Origin: an uncultured Oscillospiraceae bacterium
Lineage (GTDB): Bacteria; Bacillota; Clostridia; Oscillospirales; Oscillospiraceae
DNA: 56,115 nucleotides
NCBI GenBank assembly: GCA_944385705.1
Contig: CALWYF010000006.1
Span: forward strand, 1 to 56,115
Direction of reading: 5' to 3'
Each line of letters begins with the position of its first letter. The stretch's first letter is position 1. The notes under the pieces are model-generated. The model ran no database searches, was not told the origin of the DNA, and saw nothing but the letters and a program-made list of their open reading frames with translations. Positions 17,558 through 25,177 of this stretch are shown here, in pieces. A program made the position numbers and the translations under genes.

Positions 17558-19147
17558 ATGTCGAAGTATTATGCTTTTTATAAAAGGGGCGTGTCTGCAG
17601 GAGTGAAAGGAGTAAATCCAGATTCTTTTCAGGAATTGCATAACGATGTCCAGGAATACTGCCTCTCCTCGGGGCCCCTTAACAGCAAAGAGCGCACTTT
17701 CCCCGCCGCCTTGCTCAATGGCCTGGAACTGGTTGCGGCAGCGCTTGCCGCCCTGGCCCTCACAGGGTCATTACTCAGCTTCTTTATTGTCTCCTCTCCG
17801 CTGTCCATTCTGGGCAGCAGCATGGAGATACGGGTGGACGTACACAATCTGCCGGAGGACGGACAATTGAGCTATGTTCTTTCCCCGGCCCAAAACCCTC
17901 AAGTGGTTTTGGAAGACGGAATCCTTCACAGCGGTCTTCAGGACCTGGCCTTTCAGGATCTGGACGGCAAGACCCAATACATACTAAGTTACTATCTGGA
18001 CGGAGAACTGGTGGACGACTACAGCTTTGTCACCGGTCCGGAGAGCCAGCCTCCTTCAGGGCCCGAGCCCGTGCCCTCAGCTTCCCCAAGCCCCGAACCT
18101 ACCGCTTCGCCTGCCCCCAGCGCCGCTCCAAGCCCCACGCCCAGTCCTTCGCCCAGTCCTTCTCCTTCTCCCGCGCCTTCTCCCTCCCCGGCGCCAACTC
18201 CGGCTCCGCCGCCTTATGTGCCGCCTCAGCCTGAGCCTGAGCCTACTGTCGTTCCGGAGCCCAGTCCCTCGCCTTCTCCTGCACCTCAGCCCGGCGCCCC
18301 TCAAGTACCTCAGGTCACGCCAGAGGCAACAGGAGAGTTTGCCACCAGCTTTATCTTTAGAGAACAGCATACATTTACCAACGTTCCCTCTGCTCAAAAT
18401 GAGATCCGGGTAACTCAGAACGGCCAGGATATCATAGATCCTGAACTGGACTATGACGAGAACAGCCAGACTCTGACCGTATCTTTTGACACTTACCCCG
18501 TACCCTCCGGAGAAGAATCCGTGAGCTCCGTATATCTCACCTGTGAGAACGGCACAACTGCCACGAGTACTCAGACCCTCCGCTCTCCCAAAGTGGGAGA
18601 TGTGGCCCTGAACGTGAGCCAGGCGGCCGACGGCAGCCTGCTCTATGCTGTCACTGTAAACTGGACACCGCCCAGCTTTGGCTCCGCAGAGCTGTCGCTG
18701 TTATTTATGCCAAGTCAGGAACTATGGTCTGAAACGCAGACTCAGGTTTTCCAGGATCCGGCTGCAAGCTTTACCCACACCTTCTCCGTAAGGGGGGATA
18801 CTGTACCGCCCGGGGAGCAGACGGCTTATATTGAGCTCAGAATGGCTTGGTCTGCTTGCGCAGCTACATTTCCTTCATATTCTTACACGGAAATCCCGTA
18901 CAACAATGATTTTTCCGGCGCCTCAGGTGACGGCGGGTCAGAGGATACCACCGATTCCTCAGGCTCTGGCGAGTCCACAGGCTCTACCGATTCCTCGGAA
19001 TCTGGCGACTCCACCGACTCCACCGACTCCACTGACTCCTCAGGCCCCGGCGAGGCCACCGACGCTACCGATTCCTCGGGGGCTGCCGAATCCACCAACC
19101 CCCCAGGCTCCTCAGGGTCTGCCGGGTCCACTGACTCTACTACATAA
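17558..19147 (+). CDS. Single-pass membrane protein with Pro/Ser stalk and Ser/Asp/Thr-rich tail, function unknown
   Basis: 529 residues, not recognised. Residues about 50-78 form one membrane helix after a 50-residue cytoplasmic start, so the rest should be outside. Next comes a small globular segment (to about 160), a Pro/Ser/Ala stalk (about 165-260), a second globular segment (about 265-445) with beta-rich sequence, and a low-complexity Ser/Thr/Asp/Gly tail ending in STDSTT. No sortase signal is present. No clear ribosome-binding site precedes the ATG, which lies very near the predicted transcript start. An AAAGGGG lies just upstream of an in-frame GTG at 17591. It is 18 bp upstream of mscS and probably cotranscribed with it. 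Low-complexity ends suggest a surface or wall-spanning role. Confidence 0.7.
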   Translation: MSKYYAFYKRGVSAGVKGVNPDSFQELHNDVQEYCLSSGPLNSKERTFPAALLNGLELVAAALAALALTGSLLSFFIVSSPLSILGSSMEIRVDVHNLPEDGQLSYVLSPAQNPQVVLEDGILHSGLQDLAFQDLDGKTQYILSYYLDGELVDDYSFVTGPESQPPSGPEPVPSASPSPEPTASPAPSAAPSPTPSPSPSPSPSPAPSPSPAPTPAPPPYVPPQPEPEPTVVPEPSPSPSPAPQPGAPQVPQVTPEATGEFATSFIFREQHTFTNVPSAQNEIRVTQNGQDIIDPELDYDENSQTLTVSFDTYPVPSGEESVSSVYLTCENGTTATSTQTLRSPKVGDVALNVSQAADGSLLYAVTVNWTPPSFGSAELSLLFMPSQELWSETQTQVFQDPAASFTHTFSVRGDTVPPGEQTAYIELRMAWSACAATFPSYSYTEIPYNNDFSGASGDGGSEDTTDSSGSGESTGSTDSSESGDSTDSTDSTDSSGPGEATDATDSSGAAESTNPPGSSGSAGSTDSTT

Positions 19148-19165
19148 CAAAGGGAGAGTTTTTCT

Positions 19166-20098
19166 ATGAAAGCTAAAAAACGCATCATTCTCGCAGTGGT
19201 TTTGCTGGCCGTTCTGGCTCTGCTGGTTTTCCCCGGCTGGATTCCGTTTTTGGATGAGGGCAGCAAGCTGGCCGTAACTACGCAGATACAGAAGTCTTTC
19301 GGCGGTCTGTTCGGAGGCATGGGGGTTCTCACTCCTGCCCGGCTTATCAGCGCCGCGGCGGTGCTGGTATTCATGGCTCTGATCTCCCTGCTCATCTGCT
19401 GGGCTCTAGAACTGGTCTCCAAGAACGGAAAGCACCGCAAGTCCATGGCTGGGTTGTTCATAAGCCTGACCAAGTTCATCTGCACCATCGTGGCTGTAGT
19501 CTGGGCCCTGGGTATTCTGGGCGTGAACCTGGCGGGAGTTTTTGCCTCTCTGGGCGTGGCCTCCCTGATAATAGGCTTCGGAGCCCAGAGCCTTATCGAG
19601 GACGCCGTCACCGGCATATTCATCATCTTTGAAGGCCAGTACAATGTGGGCGATATCATAGTCCTGGACGACTTCCGTGGCACGGTGAAAAACATAGGCA
19701 TACGCACCACCAGCATTGTGGACGCCGGAGGCAACCTGAAAATAGTCAACAACTCCGATATCCGCAATCTACAGCAGCGCTCCCGCCAGGCCTCCGTAGC
19801 CGTGTGCGACGTGGGCATCTCCTACTCCGCAGACCTTGTAAAGGTGGAGAAGATCCTGGCCGAGTCATTGCCGGAGATATATGAGCGCCACAAGGATATT
19901 TTCCTTTCCGTTCCCCAATATGCCGGAGTGGAAGAGCTGGCTGCTTCCTCCGTGATCATCCGCATTGTGGTGAATGTGACCGAAGAGGACTACTTCATAG
20001 CCCGCCGGACTCTGAACCGGGAGATGAAGCTGCTGCTGGACAGCAAGGGCATAGAAATACCCTTTACCCAGGTGGTGGTTCACCAGGCAGAGGACTGA
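19166..20098 (+). CDS. Small-conductance mechanosensitive channel, MscS family
   Basis: 310 residues. Three hydrophobic segments (about 7-25, 55-82, 95-125) are followed by the MscS pore and beta domain: GVASLIIGFGAQSLIEDAVTG, EGQYNVGDIIVLDDFRGTV, and RTTSIVDAGGNLKIVNNSDI. These channels open on hypo-osmotic shock and release solutes. An AGGGAGAG site precedes the ATG. The spacing of 18 bp from the upstream gene suggests an operon. Confidence 0.93.
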   Translation: MKAKKRIILAVVLLAVLALLVFPGWIPFLDEGSKLAVTTQIQKSFGGLFGGMGVLTPARLISAAAVLVFMALISLLICWALELVSKNGKHRKSMAGLFISLTKFICTIVAVVWALGILGVNLAGVFASLGVASLIIGFGAQSLIEDAVTGIFIIFEGQYNVGDIIVLDDFRGTVKNIGIRTTSIVDAGGNLKIVNNSDIRNLQQRSRQASVAVCDVGISYSADLVKVEKILAESLPEIYERHKDIFLSVPQYAGVEELAASSVIIRIVVNVTEEDYFIARRTLNREMKLLLDSKGIEIPFTQVVVHQAED

Positions 20099-20136
20099 GT
20101 TCCCACTGCTTCCCCGGGAAACCCATAAACGTCAAA

Positions 20137-20164
20137 AAGCCTTCCCCATTGGCGGGGAAGGCTT
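20137..20164 (-). terminator. Terminator between the convergent mscS and 4Fe-4S genes
   Basis: 11-bp stem AAGCCTTCCCC (20137-20147) with GGGGAAGGCTT (20154-20164). On the minus strand it runs into TTTTTGAC, so it best terminates leftward transcription from the 4Fe-4S gene after passing through the repeat at 20167-20350. It may also stop mscS transcripts. Confidence 0.75.
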
Positions 20165-20166
20165 AG

Positions 20167-20350
20167 CTTATGGAAGAAGGCTATGCCTTCTTCCATAAGG
20201 GGGGCTTGCACTTCGCTTCATGCCTCGGTTGTACGCCAAAGGCGTACAATTCGACACTTCGCTCCGTGAGAAGTGTTTTCTGCGACGCACATGTCGCCGC
20301 AGAAAACGATTGTATTTATTTTTTCGCTTCGGCGAAAAAACTATGAGAGG
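20167..20350 (+). repeat. Structured intergenic repeat element, copy 1
   Basis: About 184 bp filling most of the gap 20099-20406. Components in order: 15-bp hairpin (20167-20181/20185-20199), a conserved unpaired stretch, 9-bp stem TTGTACGCC/GGCGTACAA (20229-20249), 7-bp stem ACACTTC/GAAGTGT (20254-20276), a stem of TTTTCTGCG with CGCAGAAAA, and a final TTTTTTCGC/GCGAAAAAA hairpin closed by a TTCG tetraloop (20319-20340). Copy 2 at 28273-28456 has the same order and high identity in the middle. Stem changes between copies are compensatory. No protein is likely here. Strand of action is unknown. Confidence 0.85.
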
Positions 20351-20406
20351 ATTTTTTGTTCTATGCCGGCTGTTCTTTTACAGCGGCGGCCTATTCTTTT
20401 GCAGTC

Positions 20407-21102
20407 TCAGTCCAGGATGCGGCCGTCCACGGAGAGGGTGATCACCTGCCAGGGGATGAATTTGCCGCTGGCCTGGAGGGCCTTCTTTGCTGCCAGCTCC
20501 AGACCGCCGCAGCAGGGCACCTCCATGCGCACTATGGTGAGACTGCGTATATCATTATTTTTCAGTATCTCCGTCAGCTTTTCGCTGTAGTCCACGGCGT
20601 CCAGCTTGGGGCAGCCCACCAGGGTTATTTTGCCCCGCATGAAGTCCTGGTGCATGTTTGCATAGGCGTAGGCGGTACAGTCGGCAGCTACCAGCAGCTT
20701 TGCCCCCTGGAAGTATGGGGCCTGCACCGGTACCAGCTTTATCTGGCAGGGCCACTGGCCCAGCTGGGAGACGGCAGGGCCGGGCATGGGCGCCGGGGCG
20801 GCGGCATGCACGTTCAGCCTCCTTGGCTGATGGCCGGGGCAGCCGGTGGGCTGGGGCGGAGCCTGCCGTTTCCGGTTCTCTTCCACCGCAGTCTGGTCGT
20901 AGGCTGCCGCCTCCCGTTCCACAAAGCTGATGGCCCCGGTGGGGCAGGCGGGCAGGCAGTCCCCCAGGCCGTCGCAATAGTCGTCCCGCAGCAGCTGAGC
21001 CTTGCCCTCTACCACGCCTATGGCTCCCTCGTGGCAGGCCGCCGCACAGGCCCCGCAGCCGTTGCACTTCTCTCTGTCGATATGTATTATCTTGCGTATC
21101 AT
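20407..21102 (-). CDS. 4Fe-4S dicluster ferredoxin-like protein
   Basis: 231 residues. Two ferredoxin motifs are near the N-terminus: CNGCGACAAACHEGAI (a full CxxCxxCxxxC) and CDGLGDCLPACPTGAI (CxxxxxCxxxC, a modified spacing). A Pro/Ala linker (about 75-115) leads to a C-terminal domain with VAADCTAYAYANMHQDFMRG, GCPKLD and VPCCGGLE cysteines. Related proteins are found in strict anaerobes beside hydroxylamine reductase and Crp/Fnr regulators. That neighbourhood is partly kept here because a Crp-family gene is divergent, starting 97 bp away. The electron partner is unknown. Confidence 0.85.
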   Translation of the reverse strand: MIRKIIHIDREKCNGCGACAAACHEGAIGVVEGKAQLLRDDYCDGLGDCLPACPTGAISFVEREAAAYDQTAVEENRKRQAPPQPTGCPGHQPRRLNVHAAAPAPMPGPAVSQLGQWPCQIKLVPVQAPYFQGAKLLVAADCTAYAYANMHQDFMRGKITLVGCPKLDAVDYSEKLTEILKNNDIRSLTIVRMEVPCCGGLELAAKKALQASGKFIPWQVITLSVDGRILD

Positions 21103-21126
21103 CCTTATTCCTCCTTGCAGCTTGTC

Positions 21127-21155
21127 TTGACCTTATACTTGGATTTTACTATAAT
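21127..21155 (+). promoter_or_regulatory. SigA promoter of the Crp-family regulator gene
   Basis: -35 TTGACC (21127-21132), 17-bp spacer, perfect -10 TATAAT (21150-21155). Transcription should start near 21162, just before the palindrome at 21171-21184. Confidence 0.85.
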
Positions 21156-21170
21156 AGGGTAGATATATCT

Positions 21171-21184
21171 GTTGGAAATCCAAC
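21171..21184. promoter_or_regulatory. Palindromic operator candidate GTTGGA-AA-TCCAAC
   Basis: Perfect 6-bp inverted repeat with a 2-bp centre. It lies about 10 bp downstream of the predicted transcript start and just ahead of the ribosome-binding site of the Crp-family gene. Crp/Fnr proteins bind dyads of this size, so autorepression or control of the divergent 4Fe-4S gene is plausible. The half-site does not match the classical Fnr or Crp half-site. Confidence 0.5.
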
Positions 21185-21198
21185 ATCGGAGGTTTTTT

Positions 21199-21876
21199 GT
21201 GGAAAAGTATCTGTCTCTTTTATCCCGCTCTCCCCTGTTTTCCGGCATAGCTCAGGGAGATATACAGTCCATGCTCGCCTGCCTGGACGGCAGGGTTTTA
21301 AGCTATTCCCGAGGGGAGCCCATCTTTCTGGAGGGGGAAGCCCCCGGGCTGCTGGGCATAGTCCTCACCGGCGCCGTGCAGGTGGTTCGGGACGACTACT
21401 GGGGGAACCGCAGCGTGCTGACCATACTGGAGCCTGGGGAGTCCTTTGGGGAGGTCTTCTCCTGCGCCGCTCTGGAGGCCCTGCCGGTGAGCGTATTTGC
21501 CCTTCGGGACAGTCTGGTGCTGCTGCTGGACTGCCGCCGGGTGCTGAGCACCTGCTCCTCCGCCTGTGCCTTCCACAGTCTGCTTATACGGAATCTTCTC
21601 CAGGGCCTGGCCCTGAAAAATCTGGAGTTCACCAGGAAGATACACTGCATGTCCCGGAAGACCACCCGGGAAAAGCTGCTGGCCTATCTCATGGACCAGG
21701 CAAAAAAACAGGGCAGCAGCGAATTCGTCATACCCTGCGACAGGCAGACTCTGGCAGACTACCTGGGTGTGGAGCGCTCCGCCATGTCCGCAGAGCTGGG
21801 GAAGATGAAAAAGGCGGGGCTGCTGGATACCAAGGGCTCTTGGTTCCGCCTCCATCTCGGGGAGGAAACCCAATAA
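21199..21876 (+). CDS. Crp/Fnr-family transcriptional regulator
   Basis: 225 residues. An N-terminal cyclic-nucleotide-binding-like beta-barrel (about 5-120; PLFSGIAQGDIQSML, YSRGEPIFLEGEAPGLLGIVLTGAVQV) is followed by a dimer helix and a winged helix-turn-helix (CDRQTLADYLGVERSAMSAEL, about 183-203). No N-terminal Cys cluster like that of Fnr is seen, so the signal is unknown. The GTG at 21199 is chosen because a GGAGG lies 7 bp upstream; the open frame continues up to a TTG at 21172, but that lies inside the palindrome. It is divergent from the 4Fe-4S gene, which is its likely target. Confidence 0.9.
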   Translation: MEKYLSLLSRSPLFSGIAQGDIQSMLACLDGRVLSYSRGEPIFLEGEAPGLLGIVLTGAVQVVRDDYWGNRSVLTILEPGESFGEVFSCAALEALPVSVFALRDSLVLLLDCRRVLSTCSSACAFHSLLIRNLLQGLALKNLEFTRKIHCMSRKTTREKLLAYLMDQAKKQGSSEFVIPCDRQTLADYLGVERSAMSAELGKMKKAGLLDTKGSWFRLHLGEETQ

Positions 21877-21894
21877 CCTGGACACAGCGCAAAT

Positions 21895-22166
21895 CCGGGC
21901 CGCCCTAAAATGGGCGGCCCGGTTCAGCTTGCCAAAAAAGTCTACACAGACTTTTTTGACTGCGCTTCTCCCGCCAAGCATTTTGCCCATGGCAAAATGC
22001 TGCTGCGCTCGAAAAGCCTTGAAAAATCAAGGCTTTTCTGTGGCGGGGTATTGTACTGCGAGGCGGGCCTTGCCCCCTCGCGCTCCCCTGCTGCTCTATT
22101 AATTTGGACTAAAGCATGGTTTTTTGACAGTCTCAACCGGGCCGCCCAAAAATGGGCGGCCCGGTT
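21895..22166. repeat. Cluster of hairpins bounded by two near-identical palindromes
   Basis: The 340-bp gap 21877-22216 holds no credible gene. It is bounded by CCGGGCCGCCC palindromes (21895-21922 and 22135-22166), each with a 4-6-nt A-rich loop. Inside are perfect or near-perfect hairpins at 21933-21958, 21977-22001, 22011-22038 and about 22058-22081. A pair CCCGCCA (21970-21976) with TGGCGGG (22041-22047) would enclose two of them in a multibranch fold. The outer palindromes may act as terminators of the flanking convergent genes. The interior layout resembles the repeats at 20167 and 28273 but shares little sequence with them. Confidence 0.7.
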
Positions 22167-22216
22167 AAATTTACGTTTCCGTTTAAATTTTTATATATTC
22201 TCGGTTCCTCGGCGGC

Positions 22217-23605
22217 TCAGTTTCCGCCCTTCTCTTTTTTGCCTCCGGCCTTGAAAATGACCAGCACCAGCAGCACCAAATACACCGCCGCTATGCACAA
22301 AGTGGCCAGGCACAGCAGGTCGGACTTGGGGGCCAGGCTCACCAGCACCAATATTGGGGCGCCGAAGATGATGGCAAAGCTGCTGCCGGTAAGGAGGTTA
22401 TTGGCCGCCGGGGTGGAGTAGTCCGGGTCTATCTCCCGGAGCAGCAGTATGCCGGAGCCTATGGTGCCGGTGAGCATGCCGTACATGGAGATAAGGCCCT
22501 CATAGTAATAGCCGGGGTAGAGTTTTTTGCACACCCAGCGCAAAAACAGCCAGGTGAGCACCGCCCCCGCCAGACTCAGCAGCACAAAGGGCAGCCACAG
22601 TCCGCTGAGTTCTTCTATGTTTATGGCGGAGATGCCCGCCACTATCATTATATCAAAGAAGAAGCCGGAGAGGCGGTTGAGCAGATAGTTGTTCTGATAC
22701 TGGTGCTCTATTATTTTGGACTTCTGGGCCTTGTTCAGCAGCAGGCGCACCAGCATGGCCACCGCCGAACCCACCACGAAGTTGAAGCCCCACAGCAGGG
22801 TGTTCACCGTATCCGTAAGTCCCGGAGCCAAAGCCGTCACTCCCCCCGCCAGGCCCTTGGTGAGCAGGTAGGTGAGAAGATACACCAGCAAAATCAGTGC
22901 AAACTGTACCGACAGCCGGTCGATGGAATCGGAGACGGGCAGCTCGTCCTTGTCCTGGAAGAAGCCCACGGACAGATCCCGGCTGCTCCTGCTCTCACTG
23001 CGGGGACTTATCTTATGCCTGCGGCTGAGGATGTTCAGCATGATGACGCCCACGATGCAGGCGCAGAGGTAGCCCGAGGCGGCTATGGCCAGGCCGAAGC
23101 TCTGGCCTCCCACAAAGCCCATGGCCTCGTAGCTGCCGCCGATATTGTTGGCCTGGCCGGGGCCCTGGCCGTAGCCCATGGGCAGCAGCAGACCCGCCGC
23201 CTTGAACAGGCCCGGCATTATGGTATAGGCCAGGCCCATGGTGATAATGAGTCCGGCCACGCCCTGGACCAGATATGTACCCACTATCAGCGCTCCGGAA
23301 CGCAGGCCTACCCGCCGTCCGCCCTCCGACATTTTGCCGCCGGTAGTGCGCAGGGACATGGCGATAAATCCCAGAGCTATGCAGTGGTAAACCAGCATCT
23401 CCAGCAGCTCCGCATCCAGCTTCACCAGGCCGATATACTTGAGTATCAGCAATATGAAGCCGCCCAGCACCGCCACCGGCATCATGCTCTTTCTCACAAA
23501 GGCCAGCTTGCTGCGGAGAAACTGAGAAATCAAAATCACTCCGGCTATCAGGCCCAGCTGTATTATTATGTTCCACAGAGAGACATTGGCTGAAGAGTAA
23601 TCCAT
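22217..23605 (-). CDS. gltS: Sodium/glutamate symporter family transporter
   Basis: 462 residues with about 11-12 membrane helices in two inverted halves separated by a charged cytoplasmic loop (about 200-230). The first half carries the signature PMGYGQGPGQANNIG, matching the conserved Gly-rich re-entrant region of GltS. The second half includes the MYGMLTGTIGSGILLLRE segment, its structural equivalent. The family couples Na+ entry to glutamate uptake. It lies 12 bp downstream of the acyltransferase gene, so both are probably one transcript. The GltS subfamily is clear; substrate specificity is inferred. Confidence 0.87.
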   Translation of the reverse strand: MDYSSANVSLWNIIIQLGLIAGVILISQFLRSKLAFVRKSMMPVAVLGGFILLILKYIGLVKLDAELLEMLVYHCIALGFIAMSLRTTGGKMSEGGRRVGLRSGALIVGTYLVQGVAGLIITMGLAYTIMPGLFKAAGLLLPMGYGQGPGQANNIGGSYEAMGFVGGQSFGLAIAASGYLCACIVGVIMLNILSRRHKISPRSESRSSRDLSVGFFQDKDELPVSDSIDRLSVQFALILLVYLLTYLLTKGLAGGVTALAPGLTDTVNTLLWGFNFVVGSAVAMLVRLLLNKAQKSKIIEHQYQNNYLLNRLSGFFFDIMIVAGISAINIEELSGLWLPFVLLSLAGAVLTWLFLRWVCKKLYPGYYYEGLISMYGMLTGTIGSGILLLREIDPDYSTPAANNLLTGSSFAIIFGAPILVLVSLAPKSDLLCLATLCIAAVYLVLLVLVIFKAGGKKEKGGN

Positions 23606-23617
23606 GTAGGCCCCTTT

Positions 23618-24763
23618 CTATTCACCCTGACGGGAATTTTTCCACACTGCCAGATATTTCCTCAGGCAGTGGGGTTTTTTTGTGCGTATCTCGTAATATT
23701 TCCCCTCCCGGGAGAACAGCAGCACCCCGGTCTGGACCATGGCCATATCCGAGATGGAGGCCAGGTCGAAGTCCTGCCCGGCGCAGCTGAGGCGGTCCCT
23801 GAACTGCCGCAGTTTACCCCGGCCCAGCTCCCGCTGCCGGTGGCCCTCCTCTATCTCCACAAGCTTCATCCCGTCGTCGGAAAACAGGTCCTCACCCTCA
23901 GGGCTGAAGTTTCCCGCCCTGAGCTGCTCATGCTGCCAGTCGTCCCACTGGGCTATGTTCTCAAAGGGCCGGGGAGGCTCAAAGCTCCCCTCCTCCGTAT
24001 ACTCCAGGCTCAGGCCGCAGCTGCATTGGAGCCGGCTGCCCCGGCTCTTCAGCGTGCCTATGCCTCCGCACTCCGGGCACATGAAAAGGGCCGTCTCCAT
24101 ATGCTCGGCCCGGCGGCGGCTCTTAAAGCGGATGTGCTCCGCCTTCTGACGCTCCCAGGCGTCTTCATAAATATCCTTGTTTATCAGTTGGTCTATCTCT
24201 TCCGGGCTCATTGCCTTCAGCTTCTCCGGCGGGTATATGCCCACGGGGTGGCCGTATATCCGGCCCCGGTGCAGAGACTTGCTCCAGCGGGGGTCGCTGA
24301 GATAGGCCCCCTCCAGCCGGTAGGTCACAAGAGTGGCGCCGCTGCGCCGTATCATCTTCCCGGTGGCGGGGAATATCTTCCCGCTGCGCCCGCTCCACGT
24401 GGCCTCCCCCTCGGCAAAGAGGCACACGGAACGGCCGGAACGGAGGTGCCGCAGCACCGCCATCACCGTATCCACTCCCGAGGAGGCCTTCTTCCTGGGT
24501 ATGGGCTCCACCAGCCAGTTGAGGGCGGCAGAAATGAGACCTTTGCGGAAAAGGTGCTCGCTGGCTACAAAATACAGGGGCTTGTCCGGGAAGCTCATGG
24601 CCACCATCAGCGGGTCGATGGCCGTCACATGGTTTGGTATAACTATGCAGGGGCCCTTCACCTGACAGGGCTCCCAGCTCATATTCACAAGGCCGGAAAA
24701 GGGCTTTTGAACCAGTGTATATAATATGCGCCATATTTTTTTGTGCCGGGTATATTTATCCAT
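23618..24763 (-). CDS. PlsC-type acyltransferase with C-terminal zinc-ribbon extension
   Basis: 381 residues. The N-terminal 200 residues are a glycerolipid acyltransferase domain: the HX4D active site is NHVTAID, and FAEGEATWSGRSG matches the FPEG substrate motif. This family adds the second acyl chain in phosphatidic acid synthesis. The C-terminal half is unusual: a CPECGGIGTLKSRGSRLQC segment with CSC resembles a zinc ribbon, followed by an unidentified domain to the end. Typical PlsC proteins are about 200-250 residues. A GGGAGAGA site precedes the ATG. It may act on a lipid other than lysophosphatidic acid. Confidence 0.85.
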   Translation of the reverse strand: MDKYTRHKKIWRILYTLVQKPFSGLVNMSWEPCQVKGPCIVIPNHVTAIDPLMVAMSFPDKPLYFVASEHLFRKGLISAALNWLVEPIPRKKASSGVDTVMAVLRHLRSGRSVCLFAEGEATWSGRSGKIFPATGKMIRRSGATLVTYRLEGAYLSDPRWSKSLHRGRIYGHPVGIYPPEKLKAMSPEEIDQLINKDIYEDAWERQKAEHIRFKSRRRAEHMETALFMCPECGGIGTLKSRGSRLQCSCGLSLEYTEEGSFEPPRPFENIAQWDDWQHEQLRAGNFSPEGEDLFSDDGMKLVEIEEGHRQRELGRGKLRQFRDRLSCAGQDFDLASISDMAMVQTGVLLFSREGKYYEIRTKKPHCLRKYLAVWKNSRQGE

Positions 24764-24794
24764 TGCCCTCTCTCTCCCTTCAAAGCACTATTAC

Positions 24795-24823
24795 ATATTA
24801 CCATGATAAAGGGAATTGCTCAA
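24795..24823 (-). promoter_or_regulatory. Candidate promoter for the acyltransferase-gltS pair
   Basis: Minus strand: -35 TTGAGC (24823-24818), 17-bp spacer, -10 TAATAT (24800-24795). It lies 32-60 bp upstream of the start codon. Confidence 0.5.
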
Positions 24824-24861
24824 CGCTAATTCTTAAATTTTTTATAATAATTTCAAAACGA

Positions 24862-24896
24862 CTGCTGCCGGGCCAAAAGGCCCGGCAGCAGCTTTT
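24862..24896. terminator. Terminator after the DUF896 gene
   Basis: 13-bp perfect stem CTGCTGCCGGGCC (24862-24874) with GGCCCGGCAGCAG (24879-24891), AAAA loop. TTTT follows on the plus strand and TCGTTTTG on the minus strand. It sits downstream of the minus-strand yfbR-like/DUF896 pair and is its likely end. Confidence 0.85.
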
Positions 24897-24953
24897 ACCG
24901 TTTTCTATGAGACGATACATCCATATATGATATCTGATTTAAGGTTCCGATAT

Positions 24954-25172
24954 CTATTTTTTAGCTTCCCCGTCCTTTTTTTGCAGCTTGTGCTTTTTCC
25001 CGTCGGGGGTGACTATATAGGTGTTTTCCAGCACATTCATAGTGGCCTGACGAAAGTCCCTTATATACTCCGCCCGCAGGGCTGAGCGCTCCCGCAGCTC
25101 GGCATCCGTCAGCTCCCGTTCCCGGGCCAGGCGGCTCAGTTCATTTATACGGTCTATCTTCTTCTGCTCCAT
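24954..25172 (-). CDS. DUF896 family protein
   Basis: 72-residue mostly helical protein with the family pattern KIDRINELSRLARERELTDAEL and RAEYIRDFR. Members such as B. subtilis YnzC are small cytosolic proteins of unclear function, some under LexA control. It is 5 bp downstream of the nucleotidase gene and shares its transcript. Confidence 0.9.
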   Translation of the reverse strand: MEQKKIDRINELSRLARERELTDAELRERSALRAEYIRDFRQATMNVLENTYIVTPDGKKHKLQKKDGEAKK

Positions 25173-25177
25173 TTTCC

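Noticed and set aside
20220-20441. Short open frames in the repeat copies (also 28326-28517)
   Set aside because: They encode similar peptides only because the repeat DNA is similar. Stem changes between copies follow base-pairing rules, not codon rules, and there is no ribosome-binding site.
21910-22254. Open frame of 114 codons on the plus strand in the hairpin cluster
   Set aside because: It runs through palindromes and into the 3' end of gltS, has no ribosome-binding site and no plausible protein pattern.
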